Part shown: positions 13,501-26,200 of the stretch, piece by piece
How the letters are laid out: each line of letters opens with the position of its first letter
How positions within the stretch are numbered: position 1 is the first letter of the stretch
Assembly (NCBI RefSeq): GCF_036417845.1
Contig: NC_089985.1
Coordinates: forward strand, 27,362,583-27,426,582
Origin: Apteryx mantelli
Lineage: Eukaryota > Chordata > Aves > Apterygiformes > Apterygidae
Direction of reading: 5' to 3'
Length of the DNA: 64,000 nucleotides
Notes under the pieces: generated by a model
The model's input: only the letters and a program-made list of their open reading frames with translations
Told to the model about the DNA's origin: nothing
The model's database searches: none
Translations under genes and position numbers: made by a program

Positions 13501-14589
13501 TGTTCAGATAACCAGAGCTTATCAATATATATTCCAAATGAACAGAAAGAAAGTATCTTTGGACTTTTTATATTCCAGCCCCATTAGAACTTAACAGAAT
13601 TTATAAGGCTTTCAAATGAATTTTTGTTCATCATACAGGTAGTCACAGTGGTAACACATGTCACCATGGCCTCTGTGATGACAGGGCATTTAATTTAACA
13701 GTTATTTAGACAAAGACAATTTTGGAAGCTGCAGCAAATGAAGTCCTTGGCATTACCTTTGACAGGCCCTGGTTGAGAGGAACAAAAGAGGTTTGGGAAT
13801 CAAGAAAATGAAGACTTCAGAATTCCAAATTTGCCACTGATTTGTTGATCATATCTTGGGCATCAGCTGCCTTCTGCAGTTGTCCAGTCTGGTAAAAATG
13901 GGGACCGTCATGCTTATTTCTCTAGCTCAAAAAACTGTCGTGACAGACTGATTATTTGTATAGCACACAGAAAATAAAGTGCTATCCACATGCTGCGTAT
14001 TCATGTTTTCCCCACTGCAAGAATATATCTTCATCACTAATAATTAACTGCTAATTACTGTTGCTGAGAATATGATGGTGGTGTTCACCACCTTATTTTT
14101 AATTTCAATACAGATGCGTACTTAAAAGTTATGTAAATATATGAAATTACAGTACATTTTCCTAATGGCCCTGCTACATCTGAGCTTGATCCTATTCAAC
14201 TGTGACTACGAATTGAATAGCAATGATGACCTCTATTCAGTAGAACTACACAGACAGTTTCTATTGTATTCTCAACACTTAAACCACAAAATGTAAGGAA
14301 GCCATTCTAAGCAGAATACAGATGGGTCAAAGGCCTACTGTTGCCAATTATGCTTTGTACATAATAATGCACGTTTTACCTATTTGGAAAAAAATTCACA
14401 TTTATTTACTGTCAAACAGGTGTTAAACTTTACACTGGATATTAGTGATGGGCTCATTATTAACAGGTTTACACAAAGGGATGAAAAAAGCAGAATTTTG
14501 TTGACACAATTTACATTTCATTAGATTTTTATCATAAAATAAATTAATTACTAAATATAGGCAGAAGGAATATGGAAGAGTAATAGTTA
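10586..14589. other. Intergenic sequence between the CR1 remnant and the ADGRL2 3' end
   Basis: AT-rich, with a poly-A run of 23 at 12669-12691 and a GC-richer patch at about 11460-11660. No gene recognised. Confidence 0.65.
12669..12691. repeat. Poly-A run (23)
   Basis: Uninterrupted homopolymer; no retroelement body recognised in front of it. Confidence 0.9.
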
Positions 14590-14592
14590 TGT

Positions 14593-14629
14593 TTTATTTT
14601 ATTTTTTTAAAGGACAGGCACCTTTTATT
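14593..14629 (-). terminator. ADGRL2: Candidate distal polyadenylation signal cluster
   Basis: Three AATAAA hexamers on the minus strand (14624-14629, 14598-14603, 14593-14598), about 1.1 kb after the stop codon. The cluster makes this a likely main 3' end, but this is inference. Confidence 0.45.
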
Positions 14630-15041
14630 CACGAGAAAGCTTGTGAGAAGTGTCCAGTGTCCCCTTCACCCCTTACCACCCAACCCTGATTAAAGAATGA
14701 ACAGGGAATCGAGTTACAATCTTTGTTAGCTATACCAAATTTGTGCAAGGCTTGGCATAATTGGCTTCTAAAACAAATTTCTCCCCAAATTATTTTTTTT
14801 TGGCAATAAAAATTCAAAACATAAGAATAAAAACTAACTTGTCAAAGCAGAACACTGTTTACAGTGAAAAATAAGTGAGAACGGGTAGAACTTGCATTTT
14901 AAACATACTACCGTACTATGAACAGAGTGTAAGAAAAACAGCTTATAACATATGTGCAACCAAGAGCTTTTCACAATATTTTCTTCAAACTCTTTAAAAT
15001 TATTTTTCATGACAATTATATTTCAGTTGGACACAAATGTA

Positions 15042-15047
15042 TTTATT
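15042..15047 (-). terminator. ADGRL2: Candidate proximal polyadenylation signal AATAAA
   Basis: A single AATAAA on the minus strand, about 650 bases after the stop codon. Use is unproven. Confidence 0.35.
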
Positions 15048-15515
15048 TTACCCTAGCAATAGAACAAAATATAATTTCTTTAGCCATTTTTTCATGAGAA
15101 CGGTTCATTGTACAGTTGAGGAAATATATGAAATAAGGCCTGTGGCTTGATTGCTAGTGGTTAGACATGTATTCAATCTTTGCCTTAATGGAAAAGATTT
15201 GCAGTGAACTGCAAACTGACGCAGAATATCTCTCCTGCTTTTGCAAGTCTTGTCAGGAATAGTAAGGTACAGTAAATTTGTCCCACAGGATTTCAGAGCC
15301 TACGCCTTGTATATAATACAATGTAGGCCTAGAAAAAAAAATGGTGCAGCCATATTTACAAATTTAGTTCACAAACTGCTGCAGTAAAATGGCTGGAACA
15401 TGTTTTCTTTTTTTTTTTCACAATTTTGTTAAATTCAGCAGCAGAAGATATCTTAAAATACCTTGTTGGTATTTCTTTTCTTTGTAACAAATAATTCATT
15501 TTAGTATACTCTGTG

Positions 15516-15523
15516 TATATACA
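15516..15523 (-). promoter_or_regulatory. ADGRL2: Pumilio-type motif UGUAUAUA in the 3' UTR
   Basis: Exact match to UGUAnAUA on the transcript strand about 180 nt after the stop. Short motifs arise by chance, so function is only possible. Confidence 0.3.
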
Positions 15524-15698
15524 AAGTTTTTGTTTTATAAAAATTCACAGAACTGCAAGGTCCAGTCATCCCTGTTACACTGGAGAACCACAGGGTCAAC
15601 AGAATTGTCTCTTCAAGCAGATATGAGGGAGCCTGCATGGGGCCAATTAAGTCTTTTTAATACTTGTACATGGCCTTTAATATTTCTTTGCTACACTA

Positions 15699-16453
15699 TT
15701 AAAGGCTTGTCACTAGTTGCATTTGTCCTTCTCTAACATCCCCTTCTGGAATACATCCTTCCTTGTTAATGGGAATTATATAGCCGTCGCTATTACCCCT
15801 GCTGATTTGATAGTACATCTGAAGCTGATGGCCAGCTCCAAGATTTGGCATGCTCTTGTAGTAAATGTCCTCATTTTCACTCCTCCTGGAGGGAGAGAGA
15901 TCTTCTTCAACGTCAGGGCTGCTCTCTGGGAAAGGAGAGTCTCTGAGGTTGGGCATGCTCGTGTAAAGAGAGTCTCTGTTGGGGGACTGGAGGTGGTCGT
16001 CAGCCTCAGCCGTCAGCTGGGAGACGTAGCTGTCAGTTCCTTCGGTCTTCACTTTCTTCTGGGGCTGGTACAGAAGGGAGTGAGTCCGCTGCGGAATAAG
16101 GGGGGCCTCCAGCTCCTTGTGGTGGAGCTCCAGTCCGGGGGTGTCGCTGTGCATCAAAGATGACGCATCGGCCACAATGGCATCATCTTCGCTACTGCTC
16201 CCGCCGATCACAGCTTTGGCTGGCAGCGTGCGCTCCAGGTTGTGGTTCTTGCTGCTGCCCCGCAGGTTGTTGTGCACTAATTCTGAAATGATCATTTTCT
16301 CAAAAGCAGTATCATTCAGGCTTAGTCCACAGTCTACAACTTGCACACTGTCGTTATAGTCTCCGTTGCGCAATGAGTAGCTGTTGTTGAAATTACCATT
16401 TAGCGGTAGAGTATCCATGGCACTTGTATCCCTGGCATTGTTCAGTGAATGTC
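15699..16453 (-). CDS. ADGRL2: ADGRL2 terminal coding exon: C-terminal tail with PDZ ligand
   Basis: Encodes [19 protein letters not shown] and about 230 further residues to the TAA at 15699-15701. Recognisable segments are [64 protein letters not shown], the twin YTSMPNL / YKSMPNL repeats, [14 protein letters not shown] and the final QLVTSL. The last four residues VTSL form a class I PDZ ligand, which in latrophilins binds Shank scaffolds. The acceptor is CCATTTCAG. The first 61 bases are also coding in a second frame when the 52-nt cassette is included. Confidence 0.98.
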
Positions 16454-17430
16454 CTGAAATGGAAAAGGACAGTTCTGGTTATCGCCTGATGTGCTTTTTA
16501 GCACTTTTTTTTTTTTTTAACAAAATTCTTTAATGTAGTTCAGGACAAAGTTGTACTTGGAAGTAAGACTCGAGAAAAGTTAGGTTATTGCACATTCCCA
16601 AATGTAAACAGTTGCACACCTTATAGGAAAGATGTATTTAAAAAAATAGTATCATGTATTTCCTGTGGGGAATAGTGGCATTTTAATTTCTTAATTTAAT
16701 GTCAATTCTGTGACTCTTCCACAAGGAACTGTTCACTCCATGCCCTTGCATATGTAATGCAAAGCAATTCATTTGGAAACATCTACATTTTGAAGTACAA
16801 CACCATGATTTAGAAAATAAAATTAACAGAATTTGTCCTAAACGACACTAAATTAAAAAGGAATTAGATCACAGACATAACTGAAGGTAAATGTACAACA
16901 TAAACCCCCATAACTGGCAGGCAACTACTTTACTTTAACGACATTTCTAAAATTGTTTCCCTTTTTTTGAGATGAAGTAAAGAAAAGAATGAAAAAAATG
17001 GATAAATACAAAGAATTTATGTTAAACAAGGACAGCCATCTTTCACACTACAGGGACCAGGGTCCACAAGCACCATCCAACAACACGATAGACAGCAGGT
17101 GGAATGACTCACTTTGGACAACTCACATCATGTCTGTCTGCTCAGGCTATCTGGCCTAAGAGTAGCTGATATATAAAAGAAAGTAAAATGATTTATTGTA
17201 ACATGATGAAGAATTACTGAGCTTCTCAGCAACTTAGTCAGAGCAAGGGTTCAGCAAATTAGATTACTAAGCAATAACAGCTTTTCTTTTCCCACTTAAT
17301 GTAATTTTTTTGCACTAATATTCTGTCTACCAACAACGGCCCCAGGCTTCTAAAGGTCAAAGTTTGCCTGCAGTCTGCATCAGTCACAGTGACAGCGCTG
17401 AATGAACCAGAATAGTTAATTAAGAGTTCG

Positions 17431-17449
17431 GCCCATGGTTACCATGGGC
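17431..17449. repeat. 19-bp inverted repeat with 9-bp arms
   Basis: GCCCATGGT-T-ACCATGGGC, perfect arms around one base, in the last intron of ADGRL2. Function unknown. Confidence 0.9.
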
Positions 17450-18882
17450 ATGGAAGTCAAATGCAGAAATGTTAGGAATTTCTGTAAGTATGGGTCACAG
17501 AAATTAAACCAAAGAATAAATATTAGTCGTGGAATGGGAAGAGGAAATCAGCCATGGCTGATATCTTATAGCTGCTGGAGGAATGACAGATTGGGTAAGT
17601 CTGCTGGAAACATGAAAAAAAGTTCTGGGGGAGGAAGGGGAATGAAGTCTTATGATGATTAAGGTCTTTATGTTTTGGGTTTTGGCTTTTTTTCGGTAAC
17701 ACAATAAAGGAATGTTTTTTCTATAGACACAAAGACATGTAAACTATGACATCACAGCGCTTCCCAAGCAAAGAAAAAAGAAAAAACTTTGAAAGAAAGC
17801 AAACAGCCTGAACCATGGAAAGTTAAATTGTTACAGCACTGCTAGAAAATCACTGTATCTACAGATATGGCTGGAAGTAAAGAAAGAATGGAGTGATGTT
17901 ACTGAAATGAGACTGACCACTGTGAGGCTGCTGCATTATATGCAAGGCTTGGAGGAGTACAAGAAAAAAGTTGTTTTGAAAAAGATTATGCATTTTCCTG
18001 TTTTAGGTTTGTTTCATAATTAAAGCTGCAGCTTATCCTAGAAAATTCAACCTTCTCTAGAACATATTGTTTTCAATTAAAAAGTAATTGCATTTTCTCA
18101 TGAAACAATTTTTATCTTTGACTTTTAAAACACAGAATAATAATTTCTAAATAAATTCTGTTTGAGTAATTTGCAAATCATTTTGCATTTTTGTTACTGT
18201 AACTCTTTTCCATGTGTACTGAACCCATGATGAGGGTTGTTTGAAAGGTCTCTTTAAGCTTTGATTAAACAACTTCGTAGTTCTGCAATTTCATATATGT
18301 TCCAAGATTTTCCTTGCAACGGATTTAGCTGTGCAGAACATATGGCATTTATAAAAGTAGACAACACATGGACCACATGCTGGCATTCATTTCCCTCATG
18401 AAAGTGATTTAATTCTATAATTTTCATTCTTTTTTCTTCTGCTAAACAGATACCAAAACATATCTGATAATCCAAAATGAGTTTTCTATGATATACTGCA
18501 GAGTTAAGCATGCTAGAAGATATTCAAACTGGTTTGATGAGGCAAATTTTGTTGCCCATGATCAGGTAATTCATTTGAAATCTTTCCATAGCCTGTAGCA
18601 AGATTACTGTGGGAATGTAAAAAAATAAGTAAATTGTTAAGCATTTCTGCTTGACACTGCTTTGGTTTTAAACAGCAAATTATTTCAGCATTGCATAACT
18701 TCTGTTACCAATAGGATTTGCTACAGACCTCATGTTGTTTTCCAAAAAGCAGTATGCAAGTACTTTTGGAATGTGGAAACATTTCATTTGCAAATTGTGA
18801 ACCACTTGCCCACTGAGTCTACTTCATGACCGCTAGTTATGTTTTAATTGTGCCCATTAAAAATCATGCTGAAAAAATTTAC

Positions 18883-18934
18883 ATTTGATAGGCAAAGTTA
18901 AGTTTTACTCCCATACTTGTCTCTCTGTAGGTTG
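18883..18934 (-). CDS. ADGRL2: 52-nt frame-shifting cassette exon (alternative C-terminus)
   Basis: On the minus strand, GCTTTCCTCTAG precedes 52 bases and GTAAATTT follows. After a phase-1 exon it reads (A)-T-Y-R-E-T-S-M-G-V-K-L-N-F-A-Y-Q, matching the latrophilin tail segment YRETSMGVKLN.AYQ known from mammalian ADGRL3. Its length is not a multiple of three, so inclusion shifts the terminal exon into another frame. There [20 protein letters not shown] ends at a TAA (16393-16395). If the donor were not used, a TAA would follow directly after AYQM. The result either way is a short tail lacking the PDZ ligand. Confidence 0.85.
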
Positions 18935-19726
18935 CTAGAGGAAAGCATAAGGAAAGTAAGAAAACAAGAGAATGAAAATAGAAACTACAGTTCAGTTAAA
19001 AAGGAAACTTGAAATAAAAACTGGAAGCAAGGTTTTATGAGCTCTTAATCAAAGATTTAACACAGTTTCAGCTATCCTACAAGTTATTATCAAACTGTAA
19101 CTACTAGATATTTACTGATGAGTGATCTGCAGTTAAAAAAGCAACTAGATAACGTAACAGCAAAATGTTAGGTAAGCGATGACACCCTTTATTCCTGCAG
19201 AACTAAACTGTTCTAACTGCTAATCTCAAGATTTTCCTAAAGGAATGATCTACCATAAAGCTGCACTATACTATAGTTTAGATCTCTTTGACGCTGGATA
19301 CAATTTTCTACACTGCAGTATCCAAAGGTGTCAAGATGCCTTGCGCTGCTTTGTTATCTAATCCGCTCCGTAAGCAGGTTTTTCTCAGCAAGAAACCTTA
19401 TATTGCATAGACGTGATACCTCTAAGTGATAAATATCTTGAAGATGGGCTCTCGGACCATGGGGTGTCAGTCCTGTAATAGTATATTAAGATTTATGCCA
19501 CCTGTGTTAAAAACATGGATAATTATTGGTAAATACTGTTATGGCAAAGGCATTACTATAATATAGTGCAGTTTTACAAGCTAACATTGGCAATACTGTA
19601 TTTCTTGAACTGACAGAAATTCAGAATGTAAGGCTAGGATATTGCAACTTGAGCTTCTATCTAGGGAAAGGAAGGGATTTGGAGCGAGCCAAGAAAAGCA
19701 GTTTTATTCAGGAAGTATAAGCACAC

Positions 19727-19855
19727 CTGGTGAGTTAAACACAGGAGCTGAAGGGGCATTACATACAACTGTTTCAGCGAGCAATGTGTTATAGGGGTTG
19801 TTAGTGCCGTGTGGTCGAAGAAGAGGGTTTGTTAGTAGGTAATTGCCAGTCATTC
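19727..19855 (-). CDS. ADGRL2: 129-nt cytoplasmic-tail cassette exon
   Basis: Encodes [18 protein letters not shown] then [14 protein letters not shown] and [10 protein letters not shown], entering and leaving in phase 1. Because it is symmetric, skipping would join LNQ-G directly to HSLNN without a frameshift. It matches the mammalian ADGRL2 tail segment very closely. The acceptor TTTTGCTTTAG carries a UGCUU element 4-8 nt upstream of the exon. The donor is CACCAG|GTGTGC, somewhat weak. Whether it is skipped in this species is inferred. Confidence 0.95.
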
Positions 19856-22552
19856 CTAAAGCAAAAGAAATAGAAAAAAAAAAGTCAGTTCTTTAATTTT
19901 ATTCTGACAGTTTCAATAAAGAATATTTTTTAATCATCATGAATCATATAGAACTTGTCAAATGTAATTCAGCTGAAAATTTCTGAATGTATTTGAGCTA
20001 TGTATTTGAAATGGGAGTAGGAATATACAGTTAAATTTCAGTAATTCACAGGTGCTGTCCAAATCCCCCAAGTGAACATCTGTTAAGACTGACATTTACT
20101 AACGTATACAAAATCACTGTTACACAAGAATAGCAATTAAATATGTAGAGATCAAGGTGCTATATAAAGCTATTAGAACTTAAAAATGGCACATTTCTGT
20201 CCAGAACTGAGAGAACTGAATTTCTTAAATTTAAGGATATTGAAAATTCCCTTACGAAAGGATCAGAGTTGTTATTCACTTTATTAAAAACACACAGATA
20301 GTGGAAGGGAATCGCTGTTTTCAAACAGACAGTGGATGACAAACTGCAAGAAGCATATCTTAGTATATGCAAAAGTATGCATGCTGGGGGGAAAGCAAAA
20401 TATTTGCTCTAAGAAATCAGAGCATTCATATTTTCTCTCGGGACATTCATGCTGCAAATCTATCTGCCAGATTTTAAACCAGAATTCCTTGAATGACAAA
20501 TCTTCTAACAATCAGTTTACAAACACTGTAAGATGAAGCAAAATATTACATGAATGAACAGATTTTTAAAAATCAATTTTACATATTAGTGCAACATTTA
20601 CATGACTCAGAGTAATTATTAAAAATCAGCATTTGGGGGAAATTGTTAAAAATCAGTTAATCTGTGATTTCTAGTTACTAAAAGAAAAATGAGCTGGAAT
20701 AATGACAGAAAAATCACAAAAAACATTGTAACTTAAAACATATTTTAAGCATCTCCTTAAGGTAAAATTCTACTCCCTTTTCTATTGCACTGCACAGCAG
20801 TACATCAGGATCAGTGTATCACAGGCCCAAGGACAACTAAAGAGCCAGCTATATTTATTAGGATTATGAAGCAATGGCAAAGGTAATATATATTCTAAAT
20901 AGTAATGGTTTTGTACTACCACAGATATTTGGAAGTGGCAAGTAGCAAAAAATTCTGAAATTCAGAGAATTATTTTACTGCCTGATTATGCTAATCTTAT
21001 TTGACAGTTTAATTCAGTCAACAATTAAAAGGTTTTAACGTAGCCTTTTCCAGTCTACTTATTACTAGAAATACTAACTGAAATATATGTTGCTTCTTTT
21101 TGTTTACTATGTTTAATTTTACCTTGAATAATATTACCTGTAATTTATGGCAAGAGGATTTTTTTTTATTCTATCCAATACTTTTTGCCACCTCTAAAAG
21201 CTTGAATTTTATTTTAAAGGAAAAATGACATTTGCTGTTCATTGCTAAATTATCCTCAGAAGTATGTTTTATTGAGATAGTGATAATATTATAATTGAAT
21301 AATAATGCTACTAATTTTTCTAGTTGTGGCAGAACATCTCCAATGACTTGGGACTGGAGCTCTGAAGCAGGAAGAAGCTCTGTCCCACAGCCATCAAACC
21401 GGGGTGCAATCCCAGATTGTTTTCTATAGCTTATTCAGAGGATTTTACTTAGGCATTGGAAGGAAAGGTACTTCTTGTTTAGGCATGAAAAAAATACATT
21501 TTTCACTTAGGAGAAATTAGTTGATTTTGATTTTGCCAGAGGATCATAAAAGACTGAGATGGGAGAGCAGTGAGACATACAGGCCTCATCCACTTTTAAT
21601 ATGCCAAATAGCAAAAGCAGAACCTTGCTTTTTGAATTTTTTTCTTTTGTAAAATACTACACTTTATACTCTCATAATAAATGTGAGTCAAATACACGTC
21701 CCTACTACTGAATTTTGAAACAACAAGGAAAGAAAGTTTGCCACTTATGGTTCATGAGGGTTTTACAGCAGCCCTGACAGTGGTGAATTTGCTGTTGGGA
21801 ACTTTTTCAGTTGAGCAGGAACTGCCTGGAACGAGATCAAGCCTACGTTTTCTTCTCTCAGGGATGTGGGTGTGCACTCGGCTCGCACACAGCAGTCTTC
21901 CCTCCATTACTAGCTCAAACCGCCTTAAAAAAATAGAGGGCAAGGAAGAAATAAAGGGACATTCTGTCTCAGTTAATACCCTTATCTTCTAACTGGACAT
22001 GAGAATGAGGTTAGGGATTTCAGAAGTGTGTTCAAGCTAAGAAATTGGGAGTTTTGGCTTTGCTGGGCCTGAAAATCTAAATTCTATCCCATGTGACAGA
22101 CACAATGCTCTTTGTCATAAAAAGATAAATGCTTTACAGACATCTTTTGCATAGAAATGATATCAATTAGATTTCACTGGGAAAATTTCTGCACCTAGGA
22201 ATCATACTCAAATATGCATTAAAATGTTACTGCACTCATATTTCTGTTTCAGATTTAACCTATAAAGGTTAGGAAAGATTTAAAATTATGATCTTGCTTT
22301 TAAGTTAAATTATTGATGAAGCTTATTTAAATACATTTCCACAAATGGAGAAATTCGACTTCTATAGCAGGGGCCCAGTTGAGGGAGCAAGGTTTTAAAA
22401 TATGCTGGTGGGTGACTTTAAAACTCTGCTTTTAGAGATCATTTGTTCCAGAATTTTTTTCAACACATTCTTTTCAATTCTTCTGTGTTAAATGGTATAA
22501 AATCTGTATAAAATCTAAGTCTTCTAAAACTGAAATGTTCCCAGTGACTGAC
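19856..22552 (-). other. ADGRL2: Intron of 2.7 kb
   Basis: AT-rich; no further exon recognised on either strand. Confidence 0.7.
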
Positions 22553-22649
22553 CTTGATTAAGTGTTGAAGTGCTGTTGATGTCACCTGAGATAAAAGAAG
22601 ATTCAGATTGTTTTCTCACAGTGTCATTCCACATCCTCCTTATACGACT
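22553..22649 (-). CDS. ADGRL2: ADGRL2 exon: cytoplasmic tail
   Basis: This 97-base exon encodes [18 protein letters not shown] then [14 protein letters not shown], a segment almost unchanged among latrophilin paralogues. It leaves one base (G) of a Gly codon. The acceptor is GTTAACAG and the donor is AATCAAG|GTCAGT. It can join the 129-nt cassette, the 52-nt cassette or the terminal exon, since all three accept phase 1. Confidence 0.97.
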
Positions 22650-23072
22650 CTGTTAACACAAACCAACGAGACAAAAGCATAATAAGTTACAAAAAGATTT
22701 TTTTCTCTTATGTGCTATTATGTAGAATATTCATATTTATTTTGGCCTAAAGTAAGCCATTCTTCTAGCATTATAGTGGAACTCTCTCTTCTGTTATTAA
22801 AAGTCTAATTTATTAAATTTCATTTATATGAAACATGATGGTATAAACCCTCCTAATAAACCAGTCCCTAATTACAAGAAAAATAAGGTGTTTTCATTAG
22901 AAAAAAATAAAAGGAAATGTTTAAAAAGAAATCAACTCTAGTATGCAGAAGTATGTATTTGCCATCTAGATGATTATAATGAGAAGACAATTAGCGCATC
23001 TGATTGGAACACATCTCAGTAGACTTTTTATAAATAAAGTTAATTAAAAGATGCTGTCAAAATCTTTGTTAC

Positions 23073-23201
23073 CTGAGTGCCAGAGGAATAGCGAGCACTA
23101 GTTCTTGTTGTTGATGCCTTCACTGAACTGTGGGGACTCTCCGTTGGTAGCCCACCACAGCAGTAGGAATGTCGGAAGCATTTGCCATATTCCTTACGTA
23201 C
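23073..23201 (-). CDS. ADGRL2: ADGRL2 exon: start of the cytoplasmic tail
   Basis: This 129-base exon (43 codons, phase 0) encodes [20 protein letters not shown], then [15 protein letters not shown] and ARYSSGTQ. The Cys residues next to the membrane (CFRHSYCC) are candidates for palmitoylation. The Ser/Thr-rich remainder is a possible phosphorylation region. The acceptor is TTCTGCAG and the donor is ACTCAG|GTAACA. Confidence 0.98.
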
Positions 23202-26200
23202 CTGCAGAAAAGAAACAGAAACACTTAGTACAAAAAATAGTATCAAATATCTTCATTGGCAAAAAGAAATGAACCTTGAATCCAAACAATTCAAATATTT
23301 TTCAAGCAAATAGGTCATTCTTGTCTATTGAAATGCTGGCTATTAACAAAATCAGATAATTCTCCCTAGTTAGTGGCACTGTTATCATGGGCTATCCAGG
23401 ATTTTTGAACAAATTATTTCCAAAGGATACACACATTTAAACACACTTCAATTAGATGTGCCTGAATAATTGTCACTGAGTTATTTAGGAGATTATTTTT
23501 ATTGTGTCTTCACATTGGTGTAGTTAAATTTACCCGAATTGAGTACTGTTTGAAAATAGTCCTCTTTAGCTTTTGGTGCAGCAACCATAGAAGGCCTATC
23601 TTCCCATCCTTGCATGCAAGAAAGGTTGATGTTATTAGCATTTGCACTCCTTGTTACTGCCCATTTAAGTTATCACCTTCCAAGAAAGTATGCCAATGAA
23701 TGGACTCTCTAAGCTATAAACACATTTTCATATAAAGCTACTCTGTGCAGCTCAAACGTCGGCTAGTTCCTGTAGTCACACCTGCTTCAGGTTTGCCCAA
23801 AACTCCCAAATAAAATTGCCCACCTCTACGCAGAGCACCAGCTATGCTGGTGGAAGCACTGTCAGTGTTGCAGAGTCAAAATCTGAACTGTAATATCTGG
23901 GCAATGACATATCTTTCACTTTTAGGACCAAAAAAACCCACCCTCATTACTGTCTATGCTCGCTGAATTTAGAAGCTTGAACACACTTATATATGAGAGA
24001 TTTCTGTTTGATAAAAGAGGAACAAAACAAAACTAAGCAATGATTTTAGGATTTGGCCTACATTTATTCAGCTTCTGTTTCCAGAAAACTACTGGAAACT
24101 TCATTAACTATGTTTCAACCCTTGTCATACAAGTCATCAGGATTAGTTTACAGGACACTTAATTCCCTCAAATTTGATGACTGCTACACTGACTACTATT
24201 TTCAAATAACGTAAGACTGCATACACATCCTGGCAGCATGACAGATCAGTGAAAAGAAACAACAGATAAAATTTGCAAAGATGCATAAGTCTACATTCAT
24301 AAATCTTTTAGGTGCTTGGGAATCTAAGTGCCTCTTCTTCAGACTTCTAAATTTCTGTGAAAAAATGAGAATTAGGCTAACTGTAAATTTTGCCTGGCCT
24401 ATGAATACAGGGGACAAAAGAAAGTTATGTGTTAAACAAGGGGAAAGGGGAAAAAATCAAAATAGTGTGGGTTTTCATGTCATGCGCTGCTTTCAATAGT
24501 CCAAGAATTTTAATCACAGAATACACAGGATGAAGTTTTTATAAAATAGAAGGTAGATGAAAATTTGAATAGCTAGTGCCTTAATTTCAATCTAGAGATA
24601 GCATTTTATCATATTATAAAGGCATACTGTATGTATTTCAAGTACATATTTTTAATCTATACCAACATAAAATACACATAAAAAATGAAAACAGAAATGG
24701 ACACATATAGAATTATAATCTTTAACTTTGTATTCTGAAGAATATAAATCCACGTATATCATCACTAGATGGTATAACACCTAAGAAAATACATTCCTGA
24801 ACATTAATGGATATTAAATGCTCTGAAACACTATATAATAGAGACAATAGCAATCAAAACTGTATTTTCACCCAAATACCACCCTCCAGGGCTGGTTTTG
24901 CCTAATGCCTATATTGCTGTGAATGTACATTATCTGTCAGTACTGCGCATTCCACTGTCATTATTTCTAAATTATAGCTTGTTGGAAACTGATGGAAGCA
25001 ACAGCACTATCATCTTGTCAGAACTGGAAACATAATAGTTTTCACTTTCACAAATCTATTTCTCTGTTCAATTTAGTGACCAACTAGTAACAACAGAATA
25101 AAAAGACTACATTAGCTATGCAGACAGAGGATAGGATGATATCTAGTGAAAGGCACTGAAACTTAGAAATCTTAAATGGCAGCTTTAACATTCTTTCAGG
25201 TATAAATCTTATTGCTGTAGGTTATGCTTTTCACACTTGACTGGTATTTTAATATTACTTTTTGCTGACTTCACTTAATATTTGAAAACAATGCACAACT
25301 GTAAAAGGAAATAAAAAAAGAAACTGTTTTTGGTTTTCAAGCCCAGTACAAGTGGTAAAAAGGGCAACATTATACGAAACCCTAATCTAGAAAATATTTG
25401 CATTTTGAGAATGTTTGCATTTTCTTCCCCCTCTTCTTTTCTTACACTCAATCTCCTCTCTAAGTGTGCTTTTGTTCTCTAAAAATGAAAGGAGTGCCAT
25501 GTTCAGCTTGATAAAATTCTATCTTCCAGATCTTTTCCTGAAATATGTATGAATGCCATTGTCTACACCAAATTTATAGACACTGATACTGTTAGAGCTG
25601 GTACAGTTCAGAACATGCAAGAATATGATTTTGCACTTACATAGCAACCCTTTATCCTGTGGTCTCAAACCACATTATAAATATCAGTTAATTATGTCTC
25701 TGGTGAGCTAATTATAATGGGAGTTAATAATTGCTAGGTCTCCAGCCTAACACTGGTAAAAATGTTTAGAAAATAAATATTGCAAATTGGGTATTTCCAA
25801 ATTGGGGATTTTTTGCATTTTTTTCTTAAGGTTTTCCGTGGAGTTTTTTGACATTTACCCTTCCTCTCTCCTCTCAATTCTTGTTTGCTTTCATTTGCCA
25901 TGCCTTCTAACGCAGACTATGAGCTTTTTTTCTTTTATCCTTCACTAAAACACCTCTAAAGTATTCATGGAAGAAGCCTCCATTCTCAGTCTGTGAAAGA
26001 GAAGGGTGCGAGAAATCCTGAGAGAATTCCCTCCTGCTGTGACTTTCACTTCCTTCTTCTCTGTTTGTCCCTCTTGTCCCTACAAAATTTCCCTTCTCTG
26101 CAGCAGATCTGCTCCTTCTGGACCCCGTTGCTCCCACCAGGCGAAGGGGAGCAGAGCGCATCCCCCTAACCAGCACCGTGGGCAAGGCTGCATTTCCTCC

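Larger units (their letters stand above)
14590..15698 (-). other. ADGRL2: ADGRL2 3' untranslated region (extent inferred)
   Basis: Non-coding AU-rich sequence follows the stop codon. The left end is set by a cluster of AATAAA signals at 14593-14629 (minus strand). An earlier signal at 15042-15047 would give a 3' UTR of about 0.65 kb. A UGUAUAUA Pumilio-type motif lies at 15516-15523. True ends need transcript data. Confidence 0.6.
16454..19726 (-). other. ADGRL2: Last intron (3.3 kb), hosts the 52-nt cassette
   Basis: Apart from the cassette at 18883-18934 it is AT-rich. It contains a 19-bp hyphenated palindrome at 17431-17449. No other exon recognised. Confidence 0.75.

Noticed and set aside
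15717-16163. 148-codon + strand open frame
   Set aside because: Antisense to the ADGRL2 terminal exon, with no similarity to known proteins.
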